Assembly (NCBI RefSeq): GCF_000805335.1 | Contig: NZ_KN708638.1 | Span: forward strand, 1,630,728 to 1,683,995 | Direction: 5' to 3' | Length of the DNA stretch: 53,268 bases | DNA from: Streptomyces sp. CT34 | GTDB lineage: Bacteria > Actinomycetota > Actinomycetes > Streptomycetales > Streptomycetaceae | Part shown: positions 44,201 to 53,054 of the stretch, one piece after another | Position numbering within the stretch: the first letter of the stretch is position 1 | How the letters are laid out: every line of letters begins with the position of its first letter | Position numbers and translations under genes: made by a program | The notes under the pieces: generated by a model | What the model saw: the letters and a program-made list of their open reading frames with translations, nothing else | Databases searched by the model: none | Told to the model about the DNA's origin: nothing

Positions 44201-44795
44201 CGGGCAGGTCGGTGCCGGTCACCTCCAGGGCGCGGCGGGCACCGAGCACGGCGGCCTTGGTCTGGAGCAGGTCCTGGGTGGTCTCCACCAGCAGCGCGTC
44301 CGCACCACCGGCGATCATGCCCTCGGCGTTCCGCTGGTAGGCGTCGCGCAGGGTGCGGTACGGGGCGTGACCGAGAGTGGGCAGCTTGGTGCCGGGGCCC
44401 ATCGAGCCCAGGACGTAGCGCTGCTGCCCGGTGGCGGCGGTGAACTCGTCGGCGACCTCGCGGGCGATCCGGGCACCGGACTCGGACAGCTCGAAGACCC
44501 GCTCGGCGATGTCGTACTCGGCCAGCGCGGCGTGGTTCGCGCCGAAGGTGTTGGTCTCCACGCAGTCCACACCCACGGCGAAGTACGCCTCGTGCACCGA
44601 GCGCACGATGTCGGGGCGGGTCAGGTTGAGGATCTCGTTGCAGCCCTCCAGCTGCTGGAAGTCCTCCAGGGTCGGATCCTGCGCCTGCAGCATCGTGCCC
44701 ATCGCCCCATCGGCGACCACCACGCGCGAGGCGAGGGCTTCGCGGAGTGAGGTGACGCGGGACGGGCTGGTGGACGATGGCGTCTTCGAGGCCAT
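41274..44795 (-). CDS. metH: MetH, cobalamin-dependent methionine synthase
   Basis: The 1173-residue enzyme transfers the methyl group of 5-methyltetrahydrofolate to homocysteine. The homocysteine-binding Zn domain is at the N-terminus (VVADGAMGTML, then CNEILNLTRPDIVRSVHEAY and LVGGCCGTTPEHL). The folate-binding domain follows (YLAIGERTNANGSKKFREAM, about 370-650). The cobalamin-binding domain has the DVHDIGKNLVDIIL motif (DxHxxG, about 750). The activation domain closes it (FPRQRRGRRLCLADFFRPEE; FSLGYGACPDLED). The ATG at 44795 has GGGAG just upstream. It is divergent from gylR; no cobalamin or SAM riboswitch was recognised upstream. Confidence 0.97.
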   Translation of the reverse strand: MASKTPSSTSPSRVTSLREALASRVVVADGAMGTMLQAQDPTLEDFQQLEGCNEILNLTRPDIVRSVHEAYFAVGVDCVETNTFGANHAALAEYDIAERVFELSESGARIAREVADEFTAATGQQRYVLGSMGPGTKLPTLGHAPYRTLRDAYQRNAEGMIAGGADALLVETTQDLLQTKAAVLGARRALEVTGTDLPVICSVTVETTGTMLLGSEIGAALCALEPLGIDMIGLNCATGPAEMSEHLRYLARHSRIPLSCMPNAGLPVLGKDGAHYPLSATELADAQETFVGEYGLSLVGGCCGTTPEHLRQVVERVRGVTPPAREPRPEPGAASLYQTVPFRQDTSYLAIGERTNANGSKKFREAMLEGRWDDCVEMARDQIREGAHMLDLCVDYVGRDGVADMEELAGRFATASTLPIVLDSTELDVLRAGLEKLGGRAVLNSVNYEDGDGPESRFAKVTALAAEHGAALIALTIDEEGQARTAEKKVEIAERLIADLTGNWGVRESDILIDCLTFTICTGQEESRKDGIATIEAIRELKRRHPEVQTTLGLSNISFGLNPAARIVLNSVFLDECVKAGLDSAIVHASKILPIARFEEEQVTVARDLIHDRRAEGYDPLQKLMELFEGATAKSLKAGKAEELAALPLEERLKRRIIDGEKNGLEDDLDAALKERPALDIVNETLLDGMKVVGDLFGSGQMQLPFVLQSAEVMKSAVAYLEPHMEKSEDGSDAAKGTIVLATVRGDVHDIGKNLVDIILSNNGYNVVNLGIKQPVSAILEAAEEHRADVIGMSGLLVKSTVIMKENLEELNQRKMAADFPVILGGAALTRAYVEQDLHEIYEGEVRYARDAFEGLRLMDALIAVKRGVPGATLPELKQRRVPRKPAVEVVEPEPEQGAVRSDVATDNPVPTPPFWGTRVIKGIQLKEYASWLDEGALFKGQWGLKQARTGEGPTYEELVETEGRPHLRGWLDKLQTDNLLEAAVVHGYFPCYSKGEDLVLLHEDGTERTRFTFPRQRRGRRLCLADFFRPEESGETDVVGLQVVTVGSKIGAATAELFAANSYRDYLELHGLSVQLAEALAEYWHARVRAELGFAGEDPADVEDMFALKYRGARFSLGYGACPDLEDRAKIADLLQPERIGVQLSEEFQLHPEQSTDAIVIHHPEAKYFNAR

Positions 44796-44995
44796 GGAGA
44801 TGCTCCCGTGGTTGCGACGGCTGTCGGCTTTGCACCCTCCTGGAAAGGGCGCACCCGGCCAGCGTAGCTGCCGGGCACGGGACAGGTGTTCCCCGTTCCA
44901 CGCCGTGGACAGCGGCGCCCGGGTGAGGCTCGGTCGACTATCCATGATCGTTGTTGGCCCGCCTCGCTCCCCAAGAGTCGGCATGGACCGATATC

Positions 44996-45012
44996 GTTCA
45001 GCATTGTCGAAC
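44996..45012. promoter_or_regulatory. Candidate GylR operator at the gylR promoter
   Basis: GTTC-N9-GAAC (44996-44999/45009-45012) encloses GCATTGTCGAAC, a 12-base word found identically before glpF at 45890-45901. It lies 22 bases before the gylR start, consistent with autoregulation. Confidence 0.65.
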
Positions 45013-45034
45013 CGCACACTTCGGAGGTCGCCCG

Positions 45035-45799
45035 ATGGCACGCACCATCCAGTCGTTGGAGCGAGCAGCCGCCATGCTGCGGCTGCTCGCGGGGGGGGAA
45101 CGACGGCTGGGACTCTCCGACATCTCCTCCTCCCTGGGACTGGCCAAGGGAACCGCGCACGGCATCCTGCGCACGCTCCAGCAGGAGGGCTTCGTCGAGC
45201 AGGACGCGGCCTCGGGCCGCTACCAGCTCGGCGCCGAGCTGCTGCGGCTGGGCAACAGCTACCTCGACGTCCACGAACTGCGCGCCCGCGCCCTGGTGTG
45301 GACCGACGACCTGGCCCGCTCCAGCGGGGAGAGCGTCTACCTGGGCGTGCTGCACCAGCAGGGCGTGCTGATCGTGCACCACGTCTTCCGGCCCGACGAC
45401 AGCCGGCAGGTGCTGGAGGTCGGTGCGATGCAGCCGCTGCACAGCACGGCGCTGGGCAAGGTGCTGTCGGCGTACGACCCGGTGGCGCACAGCGAGGTCG
45501 TGGAGGCGGAGCGGGAGCCGTTCACGCCGCGCACGGTGACCGGGCTGGCGGACTTCGAGGGGCTGCTGGACCTGACGCGGGCGCGCGGCTGGGCCGCGGA
45601 CGTGGAGGAGACCTGGGAGGGCGTGGCCTCCATCGCCGCGCCGATCCACGACCGGCGGCGGATGCCGGTGGGCGCCGTGGGGGTCACCGGGGCCGTGGAA
45701 CGGGTGTGCCGGGACGGCGAACTGCGGCCGGAAATCGTCGCCGCTGTGAGGGATTGCGCACGCGCGGTCTCCAGGGATCTTGGCGCAGGGCGATTCTGA
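45035..45799 (+). CDS. gylR: GylR, IclR-type glycerol operon repressor
   Basis: The 254-residue IclR-family regulator has an N-terminal winged helix (ARTIQSLERAAAMLRLLAGG; GLAKGTAHGILRTLQQEGFV). Its effector domain includes ESVYLGVLHQQGVLIVHHVF and LHSTALGKVLSAYD. GylR senses glycerol-3-phosphate and represses the glpFKD genes that follow. The ATG at 45035 has a GGAGG site. Confidence 0.95.
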   Translation: MARTIQSLERAAAMLRLLAGGERRLGLSDISSSLGLAKGTAHGILRTLQQEGFVEQDAASGRYQLGAELLRLGNSYLDVHELRARALVWTDDLARSSGESVYLGVLHQQGVLIVHHVFRPDDSRQVLEVGAMQPLHSTALGKVLSAYDPVAHSEVVEAEREPFTPRTVTGLADFEGLLDLTRARGWAADVEETWEGVASIAAPIHDRRRMPVGAVGVTGAVERVCRDGELRPEIVAAVRDCARAVSRDLGAGRF

Positions 45800-45815
45800 C
45801 CCGTTTCGCGGTAAA

Positions 45816-45914
45816 TGTTCACCTAAGTTTTTCGCCATGCAACCCTTGACGCGGTCTGGGAGGTGAACAAAACTGCCGTTCGTCGGTCGGCATTGTCGAA
45901 CACCTAACGACAAT
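45816..45914. promoter_or_regulatory. glpF promoter region with two inverted repeats and a repeated operator word
   Basis: TGTTCACCT (45816-45824) is mirrored by AGGTGAACA (45861-45869). ATTGTCG (45892-45898) is mirrored by CGACAAT (45908-45914). The word GCATTGTCGAAC (45890-45901) also occurs before gylR. These form a strong candidate for GylR control of glpFKD. Confidence 0.7.
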
Positions 45915-46026
45915 ATTCGCTATGGTGTGCACTGCCGCGGGCCGACCAACGCCCTCTCGGAGGGCGCGGACCACCGGAGGGACCCGGGGTTCGCCTTCCC
46001 CTGGACGAAGGACAAAGGAGTCGCGG

Positions 46027-46815
46027 GTGTCCAGCTCCGATATCTTCATCAGCGAGACCATCGGTACCGCTGTTCTGATCTTGATGGGTGGCGGCGTCTG
46101 CGCCGCCGTCACGTTCAAGCGCTCCAAGGCGTTCAACGCCGGATGGGTCGCCATCGCCTTCGGGTGGGGCTTCGCCGTCCTCACGGGTGCCTACATCGCC
46201 GCGAAGTCCGGCGCACACCTCAACCCCGCCGTCACCATCGGCCTCGCCCTCAAGGGCGCCATCCAGTGGAGCCAGGTGCCGGTGTACTTCGCCGGCGAGA
46301 TGCTCGGCGCCATGCTCGGCGCGGTGCTGGTGTGGGTCGTGTACTACGGACAGTTCCGGGCCCACCTCACCGACCCCGAGGTGCTGGCCAACCACACCAG
46401 TGAAGAGGGCATGGTCGACCCGACCGCCGCGCCGAAGGCCGGCCCGGTGCTCGGCATCTTCTCCACCGGTCCGGAGATCCGGAACGTGGTCCAGAACCTG
46501 GCCACCGAGATCATCGCCACCATCGTGCTCGTGCTGGCGATCCTCACCCTCGGACTGAGCGACAACGGCAAGGGCGTCGGCCCGATCGGCACACTGCTGG
46601 TCGCACTCGTCGTCACCGGCATCGGTCTGTCGCTGGGCGGCCCGACCGGATACGCCATCAACCCGGTCCGCGACCTCGGCCCGCGCATCGTGCACGCGCT
46701 GCTGCCGCTGCCGAACAAGGGCGGTTCAGACTGGGGCTACGCCTGGATCCCGGTCGCCGGCCCGCTCATCGGCGGCGCCATCGCCGGTGGCCTCTACCAG
46801 GTGGCGTTCGCCTGA
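46027..46815 (+). CDS. glpF: GlpF, glycerol facilitator (MIP channel)
   Basis: This 262-residue aquaglyceroporin has six helices. The first NPA box is [14 protein letters not shown]. The second reads [13 protein letters not shown], with Val instead of the usual Ala but the conserved Arg-Asp after it. It carries glycerol across the membrane for GlpK to trap. The GTG at 46027 has AAAGGAG six bases before it. It is the first gene of the operon after gylR. Confidence 0.95.
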   Translation: MSSSDIFISETIGTAVLILMGGGVCAAVTFKRSKAFNAGWVAIAFGWGFAVLTGAYIAAKSGAHLNPAVTIGLALKGAIQWSQVPVYFAGEMLGAMLGAVLVWVVYYGQFRAHLTDPEVLANHTSEEGMVDPTAAPKAGPVLGIFSTGPEIRNVVQNLATEIIATIVLVLAILTLGLSDNGKGVGPIGTLLVALVVTGIGLSLGGPTGYAINPVRDLGPRIVHALLPLPNKGGSDWGYAWIPVAGPLIGGAIAGGLYQVAFA

Positions 46816-46865
46816 GCCGTCCGACCGCCCGCCTCCGCCCGCACAGACTTCCTGGAGCACACACC

Positions 46866-48407
46866 ATGAGCGACACCCACAGCACCTCCTCCCACGGGCA
46901 CGGCCCGTTCATCGCGGCCATCGACCAGGGCACCACGTCCAGCCGCTGCATCGTCTTCGACAAGGACGGCCGGATCGTCTCGGTCGACCAGAAGGAGCAC
47001 GAGCAGATCTTCCCGAAGCCGGGCTGGGTCGAGCACGACGCGGCCGAGATCTGGTCCAACGTGCAGCAGGTCGTCGACAACGCCGTCCAGAAGGCCGGGA
47101 TCACCGCCGCCGACGTCAAGGCGATCGGCATCACCAACCAGCGCGAGACCACCCTCCTCTGGGACAAGAACACCGGTGAGCCGGTCCACAACGCCATCGT
47201 CTGGCAGGACACCCGCACCGACGCGCTGTGCCGGGAACTCGGCCGCAACGTCGGCCAGGACCGCTTCCGCCGGGAGACCGGGCTGCCGCTCGCCTCGTAC
47301 TTCGCCGGACCGAAGATCCGCTGGCTGCTGGACAACGTCGAGGGCCTGCGCGAGCGCGCCGAGCGCGGCGAGATCCTCTTCGGCACCATGGACTCCTGGG
47401 TCATCTGGAACCTCACCGGCGGTGTCGACGGCGGCCACCACGTCACCGACGTCACCAACGCCTCGCGCACCCTCCTGATGAACCTGCACTCCCTGGAGTG
47501 GGACGAGAAGATCCTCGCGTCGTTGGACATCCCGGCGGCCGTGCTGCCGGAGATCCGCTCCTCCGCCGAGGTCTACGGCACCACCGCCTCCGGTGCGCTG
47601 GCCGGCGTCCCGGTCGCCTCGGCGCTCGGCGACCAGCAGGCCGCGCTCTTCGGCCAGACCTGTTTCGACCAGGGCGAGGCCAAGTCCACGTACGGCACCG
47701 GCACCTTCATGCTGATGAACACCGGCCACGAGCCGGTCAACTCGTACAACGGGCTGCTCACCACGGTCGGTTACCGCATCGGCGACCAGCAGCCGGTCTA
47801 CGCGCTGGAGGGCTCGATCGCCGTCACCGGCTCGCTCGTCCAGTGGATGCGCGACCAGATGGGGCTCATCAACAGCGCGGCCGAGATCGAGACCCTGGCC
47901 AGCACGGTCGAGGACAACGGCGGCGCGTACTTCGTGCCGGCCTTCTCCGGCCTGTTCGCCCCCTACTGGCGCTCGGACGCGCGCGGTGTCATCGCGGGCC
48001 TGACCCGCTACGTCACCAAGGCGCACATCGCCCGAGCCGTCCTCGAGGCCACCGCCTGGCAGACCCGCGAGATCACCGACGCCATGACCAAGGACTCCGG
48101 CGTCGACCTGACCGCGCTCAAGGTCGACGGCGGAATGACCTCCAACAACCTGCTGATGCAGACCATCTCGGACTTCCTGGACGCACCCGTGGTGCGCCCG
48201 ATGGTCGCCGAGACCACCTGCCTCGGCGCTGCCTATGCGGCCGGACTGGCCGTCGGCTTCTGGTCCAGCACCGACGAACTGCGCGCCAACTGGCGCCGGG
48301 CCGCCGAATGGACCCCACGCATGGACGCGGCCACCCGTGACCGCGAGTACAAGAACTGGCTCAAGGCCGTCGAGCGGACCATGGGCTGGATCGACGACGA
48401 GAGCTGA
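46866..48407 (+). CDS. glpK: GlpK, glycerol kinase
   Basis: The 513-residue enzyme phosphorylates glycerol with ATP to glycerol-3-phosphate. The FGGY-kinase signatures are [20 protein letters not shown] at the N-terminus, [29 protein letters not shown] and [15 protein letters not shown]. The ATG is at 46866, 50 bases after glpF, and glpD follows 13 bases later, so they are one operon. Confidence 0.97.
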   Translation: MSDTHSTSSHGHGPFIAAIDQGTTSSRCIVFDKDGRIVSVDQKEHEQIFPKPGWVEHDAAEIWSNVQQVVDNAVQKAGITAADVKAIGITNQRETTLLWDKNTGEPVHNAIVWQDTRTDALCRELGRNVGQDRFRRETGLPLASYFAGPKIRWLLDNVEGLRERAERGEILFGTMDSWVIWNLTGGVDGGHHVTDVTNASRTLLMNLHSLEWDEKILASLDIPAAVLPEIRSSAEVYGTTASGALAGVPVASALGDQQAALFGQTCFDQGEAKSTYGTGTFMLMNTGHEPVNSYNGLLTTVGYRIGDQQPVYALEGSIAVTGSLVQWMRDQMGLINSAAEIETLASTVEDNGGAYFVPAFSGLFAPYWRSDARGVIAGLTRYVTKAHIARAVLEATAWQTREITDAMTKDSGVDLTALKVDGGMTSNNLLMQTISDFLDAPVVRPMVAETTCLGAAYAAGLAVGFWSSTDELRANWRRAAEWTPRMDAATRDREYKNWLKAVERTMGWIDDES

Positions 48408-48420
48408 CGAGGAGCACATC

Positions 48421-50025
48421 ATGAGCACCCTGCAGAGCGTCCCGGCCCTCGGGACGCACCCGGCCGACGGTTCCACCCCGAGCCGCGCCGAAACCCGGGA
48501 GCAGCTGTCCAAGGCGACCTACGACCTCCTGGTGATCGGCGGCGGCATCCTGGGCATCTCCACCGCCTGGCATGCCGCGCAGGCCGGACTGCGGGTGGCC
48601 CTGGTGGACGCCGGCGACTTCGCCGGCGCCACCTCCTCGGCTTCCTCCAAGCTGCTGCACGGCGGTCTGCGCTACCTGCAGACCGGTGCGGTCAAGCTGG
48701 TCGCCGAGAACCACTTCGAGCGGCGTGCGGTCTCCCGCCAGGTCGCCCCGCACCTCGCCAACCCCCTCACCTTCTACCTGCCGGTCTACAAGGGCGGCCC
48801 GCACGGTGCGGCCAAGCTCGGCGCCGGTGTCTTCGCCTACTCCGCGCTCTCCGCGTTCGGCGACGGCGTCGGCCACGTCATAAGCCCGGCCAAGGCCCAG
48901 CGCGACGTGCCGGAGCTGCGCACCGACAACCTCAAGGCCGTGGCCGTGTACGGCGACGACCAGATGAACGACTCCCGGATGGCCCTGATGACCGTCCGCG
49001 CGGCCGTCGCGGCCGGCGCCACGGTCCTCAACCACGCCGAGGTCACCGGCCTCCGCTTCACCCAGGGCCGGGTCACCGGCGCCGAGCTCAAGGACCGTAC
49101 GGACGGCCGGGAGTTCGGCGTCAACGCGCGCCTGGTGCTCAACGCCACCGGCCCGTGGGTCGACCACCTGCGCAAGATGGAGGACCCGAACGCGGCCCCC
49201 TCCATCCGCCTCTCCAAGGGCGCCCACCTGGTCCTCAAGCGCACCGCCCCCTGGAAGGCCGCGCTGGCCACCCCGATCGACAAGTACCGCATCACTTTCG
49301 CCCTCCCCTGGGAGGACATGCTGCTCCTCGGCACCACGGACGAGGAGTACGAGGGCGACCCCGCGGACCTCACGGTCACCGAGAAGGACACCGCCCAGAT
49401 CCTGGACGAGGCCGCCTTCTCCATCCGCGACCAGCAGCTGTCCCGCGACCTGATCACCTACTCCTTCGCGGGCCTGCGGGTGCTGCCCGGCGGCCCCGGC
49501 GACACCTCCAAGGCCAAGCGCGAGACGGTGGTCACCGAGGGCAGCGGCGGCATGCTGTCGGTCGCCGGCGGCAAGTGGACGACCTTCCGGCACATCGGCC
49601 GTACGGTCATGAACAAGCTCGCCGCGCTGCCCGGCCACCCGCTGGCGGACGACATGGAGCCGATCTCGCAGCTGCCGAAGAAGCTCCCGCTGCCCGGTAT
49701 CGCCAACCCCAACGCGGTCGCCCACCGGCTGCTCGTCGACGGCGGCACCCCCGGCCCGCGGATGGCGCCGGAGACCGCGCGGCACCTCGCCACCCACTAC
49801 GGCTCGCTCTCCTTCGACATCGCCCGGCTGGCGAACGACGACCCGGCGCTGGCCGAGCGGATCCACCCGGACGCGCCGGAGATCTGGGCGCAGGTCGCCT
49901 ACGCGCGCGACCACGAGTGGGCCGAGACGGTCGACGACGTGCTGCGCCGCCGTACCACGCTGACCATCCGCGGCCTGGACACGGAGGACGTGCGGGCCCG
50001 GGTCAAGGAGATGCTGGCGGGCTGA
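48421..50025 (+). CDS. glpD: GlpD, FAD-dependent glycerol-3-phosphate dehydrogenase
   Basis: This 534-residue membrane-associated flavoenzyme oxidises glycerol-3-phosphate to dihydroxyacetone phosphate. The FAD-binding Rossmann fold is LLVIGGGILGISTAWHAA, followed by ATSSASSKLLHGGLRYL. Later motifs are VLNATGPWVDHLR and GLRVLPGG. It is the last gene of the operon and is closed by a strong terminator. Confidence 0.97.
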   Translation: MSTLQSVPALGTHPADGSTPSRAETREQLSKATYDLLVIGGGILGISTAWHAAQAGLRVALVDAGDFAGATSSASSKLLHGGLRYLQTGAVKLVAENHFERRAVSRQVAPHLANPLTFYLPVYKGGPHGAAKLGAGVFAYSALSAFGDGVGHVISPAKAQRDVPELRTDNLKAVAVYGDDQMNDSRMALMTVRAAVAAGATVLNHAEVTGLRFTQGRVTGAELKDRTDGREFGVNARLVLNATGPWVDHLRKMEDPNAAPSIRLSKGAHLVLKRTAPWKAALATPIDKYRITFALPWEDMLLLGTTDEEYEGDPADLTVTEKDTAQILDEAAFSIRDQQLSRDLITYSFAGLRVLPGGPGDTSKAKRETVVTEGSGGMLSVAGGKWTTFRHIGRTVMNKLAALPGHPLADDMEPISQLPKKLPLPGIANPNAVAHRLLVDGGTPGPRMAPETARHLATHYGSLSFDIARLANDDPALAERIHPDAPEIWAQVAYARDHEWAETVDDVLRRRTTLTIRGLDTEDVRARVKEMLAG

Positions 50026-50066
50026 CGCCAATAACTGACGTCGCGTCAGCGCGCCGTGGGTGAACC

Positions 50067-50098
50067 ACGATGGGGCGGTCGCCAGGCCGCCCCATCGT
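50067..50098 (+). terminator. Terminator of the glpFKD operon
   Basis: A 12-bp perfect stem ACGATGGGGCGG/CCGCCCCATCGT (50067-50078/50087-50098) has an 8-base loop, 42 bases after the glpD stop. Confidence 0.9.
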
Positions 50099-50164
50099 CG
50101 TATCCGGGGCACCGGGCGGACGCCGCCCACGGCGCACCCGGTCACCGCGCCCGCGTACGCGGCC

Positions 50165-50653
50165 CGGCCGCACGCCGCCTATGCCCGACTCATCGCGTAC
50201 CACCGGGAGCGGTTCGCCGCGTACGGCCACGACCCGGCCCGGGCGCGGGTCGCCGCGGGCTCCGGCGGGCCGCTCGTCGCGGACACCGAACGGCAGGCGG
50301 TGGTGCGCCACAAGGACCTCGACGAGGCCAGGTCGCCCAGACCTTCCGGCCGCACCCGGCGGGCCGGGGTGCCGGCTGCCGCACCCCGTTCCGCACCGTC
50401 GAGGACGCCCTCACCGGCGGCCCGCAGCCGATCGGCTCCCCGCAGCAGATCACCGAACCGACAAGATCCTGGGCCACCGCGAGGTGTACGGGGACGATCT
50501 CCAGTCGATCACGGCCGACGGATTCGGACCGGAGCTCGGTGAACGACCGGAGACCCTCCAGCGGTTCGCCGAGGAGATCGCGCCCGGGTGGTGCGCGGGG
50601 AGGTGCCCGGCACGCTGTCGGAGGAGGCCGGGCCGGGCGGTAGCGCCTCGTGA
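50165..50653 (+). pseudogene. Frameshifted C-terminal remnant of an LLM-class flavin-dependent oxidoreductase
   Basis: Family-like segments appear in successive frames: RLIAYHRERFAAYGHDPARA and GGPLVADTERQAV (frame of 50060), then RTVEDALTGGPQPIGSPQQI (shifted by about two bases), then KILGHREVYGDDLQSI and ERPETLQRFAEEIAP (next frame), then RGEVPGTLSEEAGPGG to a TGA at 50651. At least three frameshifts and the missing N-terminal barrel show that it is broken. It is unrelated in detail to the intact LLM gene near 10 kb. Confidence 0.75.
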
Positions 50654-50691
50654 CACCTGTCCGGTGGAGGTCCCGCAGGCCATAATGGACC

Positions 50692-50708
50692 CAGACATCG
50701 GATGTCTG
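50692..50708. promoter_or_regulatory. 17-bp palindrome before the GntR-family gene
   Basis: CAGACATCGGATGTCTG is a perfect 8-bp inverted repeat around one base. It sits 48 bases before the regulator start and shares the ACATCGGA/TCCGATGT word with a second site at 51579-51607. It is a likely autoregulatory operator. Confidence 0.75.
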
Positions 50709-50756
50709 TGCCGGCCGGTGCGGAGGTCCGGGCGGGTGCGAGCGGGGAGGGCGGCC

Positions 50757-51428
50757 ATGGCGGTCACCGACGAGGCCATCGAGAAGATCAAGGGAATGAT
50801 CCTCTCCGGGGCGCTGCGGCCGGGCGACCGGCTGCCGAAGGAGAGCGAGCTGGCGGCCGAACTCGGGCTGTCCCGCAACTCCTTGCGGGAGGCGGTGCGG
50901 GCGCTCTCGCTCATCCGGATCCTGGACGTCCGCCAGGGCGACGGCACCTACGTCACCAGTCTGGACCCGCAACTCCTCCTGGAGGCCATGAGCTTCGTGG
51001 TGGACTTCCACCGCGACGACACCGTGCTGGAGTTCCTGGCCGTCCGCCGGATCCTGGAGCCGGCCGCCACCGGTATGGCCGCCGGCCGCATCCGGCCGAC
51101 CGAACTGGACGCGCTGGAGGCGCAGTTGGACGCGCTGGGACCGCGGCCCCCGGTGGAGGACCTGGTCGCCGGCGACCTGGAGTTCCACCGGAGGATCGTG
51201 GCCGCGTCCGGTAACTCCGTGCTCTGCTCGCTCCTGGACGGCATGTCCGGGCCGACCACCCGCGCCAGGATCTGGCGCGGGCTGACCCAGAAGGACGCGG
51301 TGGCCCGCACCCTCACCGAGCACCGGGCGATCCTGGGTGCGCTCCGCGACGGGGACGCGGAGGCAGCGCGGGCCTGGGCGACGGTGCACGTCGCGAGCGT
51401 GGAGCAGTGGCTGCGGTCCTCGCTGTGA
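50757..51428 (+). CDS. FadR-type GntR-family transcriptional regulator
   Basis: The 223-residue protein has a winged helix (AIEKIKGMILSGALRPGDRL; ESELAAELGLSRNSLREAVR; RQGDGTYVTS). An all-helical FCD effector domain follows, with metal/ligand-like residues in DLEFHRRIVAASGN and TEHRAILGALRDGD. Such regulators sense carboxylic or sugar acids. The ATG at 50757 has a GGGGAGG site. Its target may be itself plus a lost neighbour; no intact metabolic gene is beside it. Confidence 0.92.
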   Translation: MAVTDEAIEKIKGMILSGALRPGDRLPKESELAAELGLSRNSLREAVRALSLIRILDVRQGDGTYVTSLDPQLLLEAMSFVVDFHRDDTVLEFLAVRRILEPAATGMAAGRIRPTELDALEAQLDALGPRPPVEDLVAGDLEFHRRIVAASGNSVLCSLLDGMSGPTTRARIWRGLTQKDAVARTLTEHRAILGALRDGDAEAARAWATVHVASVEQWLRSSL

Positions 51429-51821
51429 CCGCCGCGGTGCGCTGACGACCGCGGGCGCCGACGGCCGCGCCGCCGCCCGCGGGTCCGGCGTCGGACCGCG
51501 AATCCGCCGTCGACCGCGATCGCCGCCCCCTCGGGCCTGGGCAGGCACCCTGGGATGTCGCGCGGATGCCACGGAAGAACATCGGACCTTTCCCGGTCCT
51601 CCGATGTATAGCCTCCGCCTCTCGCCCCCGTCCGGACGCCGTACGGAAGTTGACCGGACAACTCCCTGCACCTCCCGAAACAGATCGGATGTATCTACAC
51701 CTCTTCCTGCACAGGGGCTGCGGAACGCCACCGCGGAAGCCGTAGTCTTGGGAACGCACGCACAGGAACTGCAGCCGGCAGCCGTCCGCACACGGCCGGA
51801 CCGGCCGGAAGGAGGCGCTGG
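51429..51821. other. 393-base region with GATGT operator-like words and a possible dehydrogenase remnant
   Basis: ACATCGGA (51579-51586) and TCCGATGT (51600-51607) form an inverted repeat, and ATCGGATGTATCT at about 51684 repeats the word. On the minus strand, part of 51481-51560 reads EGAAIAVDGGFAVR, like the end of a short-chain dehydrogenase. It is too short to call a gene. Confidence 0.4.
51579..51607. promoter_or_regulatory. Second inverted repeat carrying the GntR operator word
   Basis: ACATCGGA and TCCGATGT, 13 bases apart, match the half-site of the palindrome before the GntR gene. A probable second regulator-binding site. Confidence 0.55.
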
Positions 51822-52907
51822 GTGATCGAGCTGGAGGGGGTGCCCGAGCTGATCGACCCGGTCATGGTGGCTGCGTTCGAAGGCTGGAACGACGCCGGCG
51901 ACGCCGCCTCCGCCGCGGTCGGCCACCTGGACCGCGAGTGGAAGGGCGAGGTCTTCGCCGCGCTCGACGCCGAGGACTACTACGACTTCCAGGTCAACCG
52001 CCCGACGGTCTTCCTGGAGAACGGCGTCCGCAAGATCACCTGGCCCACGACCCGGCTCTCCGTCGTCCGGGTCGGCGACACCGACGGCAAGGGCCGCACC
52101 CGCGACCTCGTCCTGGTCCGGGGCATCGAGCCGAGCATGCGCTGGCGCTCGTTCTGCAACGAACTCCTCGGCTTCGCCCATGAGTTGGGCGTCGAGATGG
52201 TGGTGGTGCTGGGCTCCCTGCTCGGCGACACCCCGCACACCCGCCCGGTCCCGGTCAGCGGCGTCACCTCCGACGCGGACCTGGCCCGCCGACTGGACCT
52301 GGAGGAGTCGCGCTACGAAGGCCCGACCGGCATCGTCGGCATCCTCCAGGAGGCGTGCACGCACGCGGGCATCCCGGCCGTCAGCCTGTGGGCGGCGGTG
52401 CCGCACTACGTCTCCCAGCCGCCCAACCCCAAGGCCAGCCTCGCCCTCCTCAACCGCCTGGAGGACCTGCTCGACGTACGGATCCCGCTCGGCGAGCTGA
52501 CCGAGGACGCCCGCGCCTGGCAGCTGGGCGTGGACCAACTCGCCGCGGAGGACAGCGAGGTGGCCGAGTACGTCCAGTCGCTGGAGGAGGCCCGGGACAC
52601 CGCCGATCTGCCCGAGGCGTCCGGCGAGGCCATCGCCCGCGAGTTCGAGCGCTATCTCCGCCGCCGCGATCCGCAGGCCGGCCCCGGCGTGGCGACCGAG
52701 GGCGGACTCGCCGACGGCCGCGACGGCTCCTACCTCCGCGACGCCGCCAGCGGCCGTACCCGCTACCCGCGTTCCGCGCCCAAGGAGCCGCGCGAACCCC
52801 GGCCGTCGGACGCCCCGGAGGGACCGGAGGCCGGCGGCGCCGGCCCCGCCGGGAAGCCCGACGACGGCCCGGACGACACCGGCACAGGCACCGGCACCGA
52901 GCACTGA
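51822..52907 (+). CDS. PAC2-family protein
   Basis: The 361-residue protein has a conserved N-terminal half (VPELIDPVMVAAFEGWNDAG; GVEMVVVLGSLLGDTPHTRP; GPTGIVGILQEACTHAGIPA; PHYVSQPPNPKASLALLNRL) and a long disordered Pro/Gly/Asp-rich C-terminal tail. Archaeal and eukaryotic PAC2 relatives are proteasome-assembly chaperones. Whether the actinobacterial version has this role is not established. The GTG at 51822 has GGAGG close by. Confidence 0.92.
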   Translation: MIELEGVPELIDPVMVAAFEGWNDAGDAASAAVGHLDREWKGEVFAALDAEDYYDFQVNRPTVFLENGVRKITWPTTRLSVVRVGDTDGKGRTRDLVLVRGIEPSMRWRSFCNELLGFAHELGVEMVVVLGSLLGDTPHTRPVPVSGVTSDADLARRLDLEESRYEGPTGIVGILQEACTHAGIPAVSLWAAVPHYVSQPPNPKASLALLNRLEDLLDVRIPLGELTEDARAWQLGVDQLAAEDSEVAEYVQSLEEARDTADLPEASGEAIAREFERYLRRRDPQAGPGVATEGGLADGRDGSYLRDAASGRTRYPRSAPKEPREPRPSDAPEGPEAGGAGPAGKPDDGPDDTGTGTGTEH

Positions 52908-52962
52908 CCCGGGAGCCGGACGCACGGAATCCGGACGCACGGAAACGGGGACGCACGGGAAA

Positions 52963-52994
52963 GGGGCGCCTCCGCCACTCGGCGGGGGCGCCCC
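52963..52994. terminator. Terminator between the PAC2 gene and mshC
   Basis: GGGGCGCCTCCGCC (52963-52976) pairs with GGCGGGGGCGCCCC (52981-52994) with one mismatch and a 4-base loop, between convergent genes. Confidence 0.85.
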
Positions 52995-53054
52995 CGACGG
53001 ACCGGAACCCGGCGTACGGGCGGGACTCAGCGGGCCGCGGTCAGCGGCCGGCCG

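Noticed and set aside
44796..45034. Cobalamin or SAM/SAH riboswitch upstream of metH
   Set aside because: No B12-box-like word or recognisable riboswitch core was found on the minus strand; the region seems to hold only divergent promoters and the GylR-like site.
50060..50542. Intact gene downstream of glpD
   Set aside because: Family resemblance jumps between frames three times, so it is a pseudogene.
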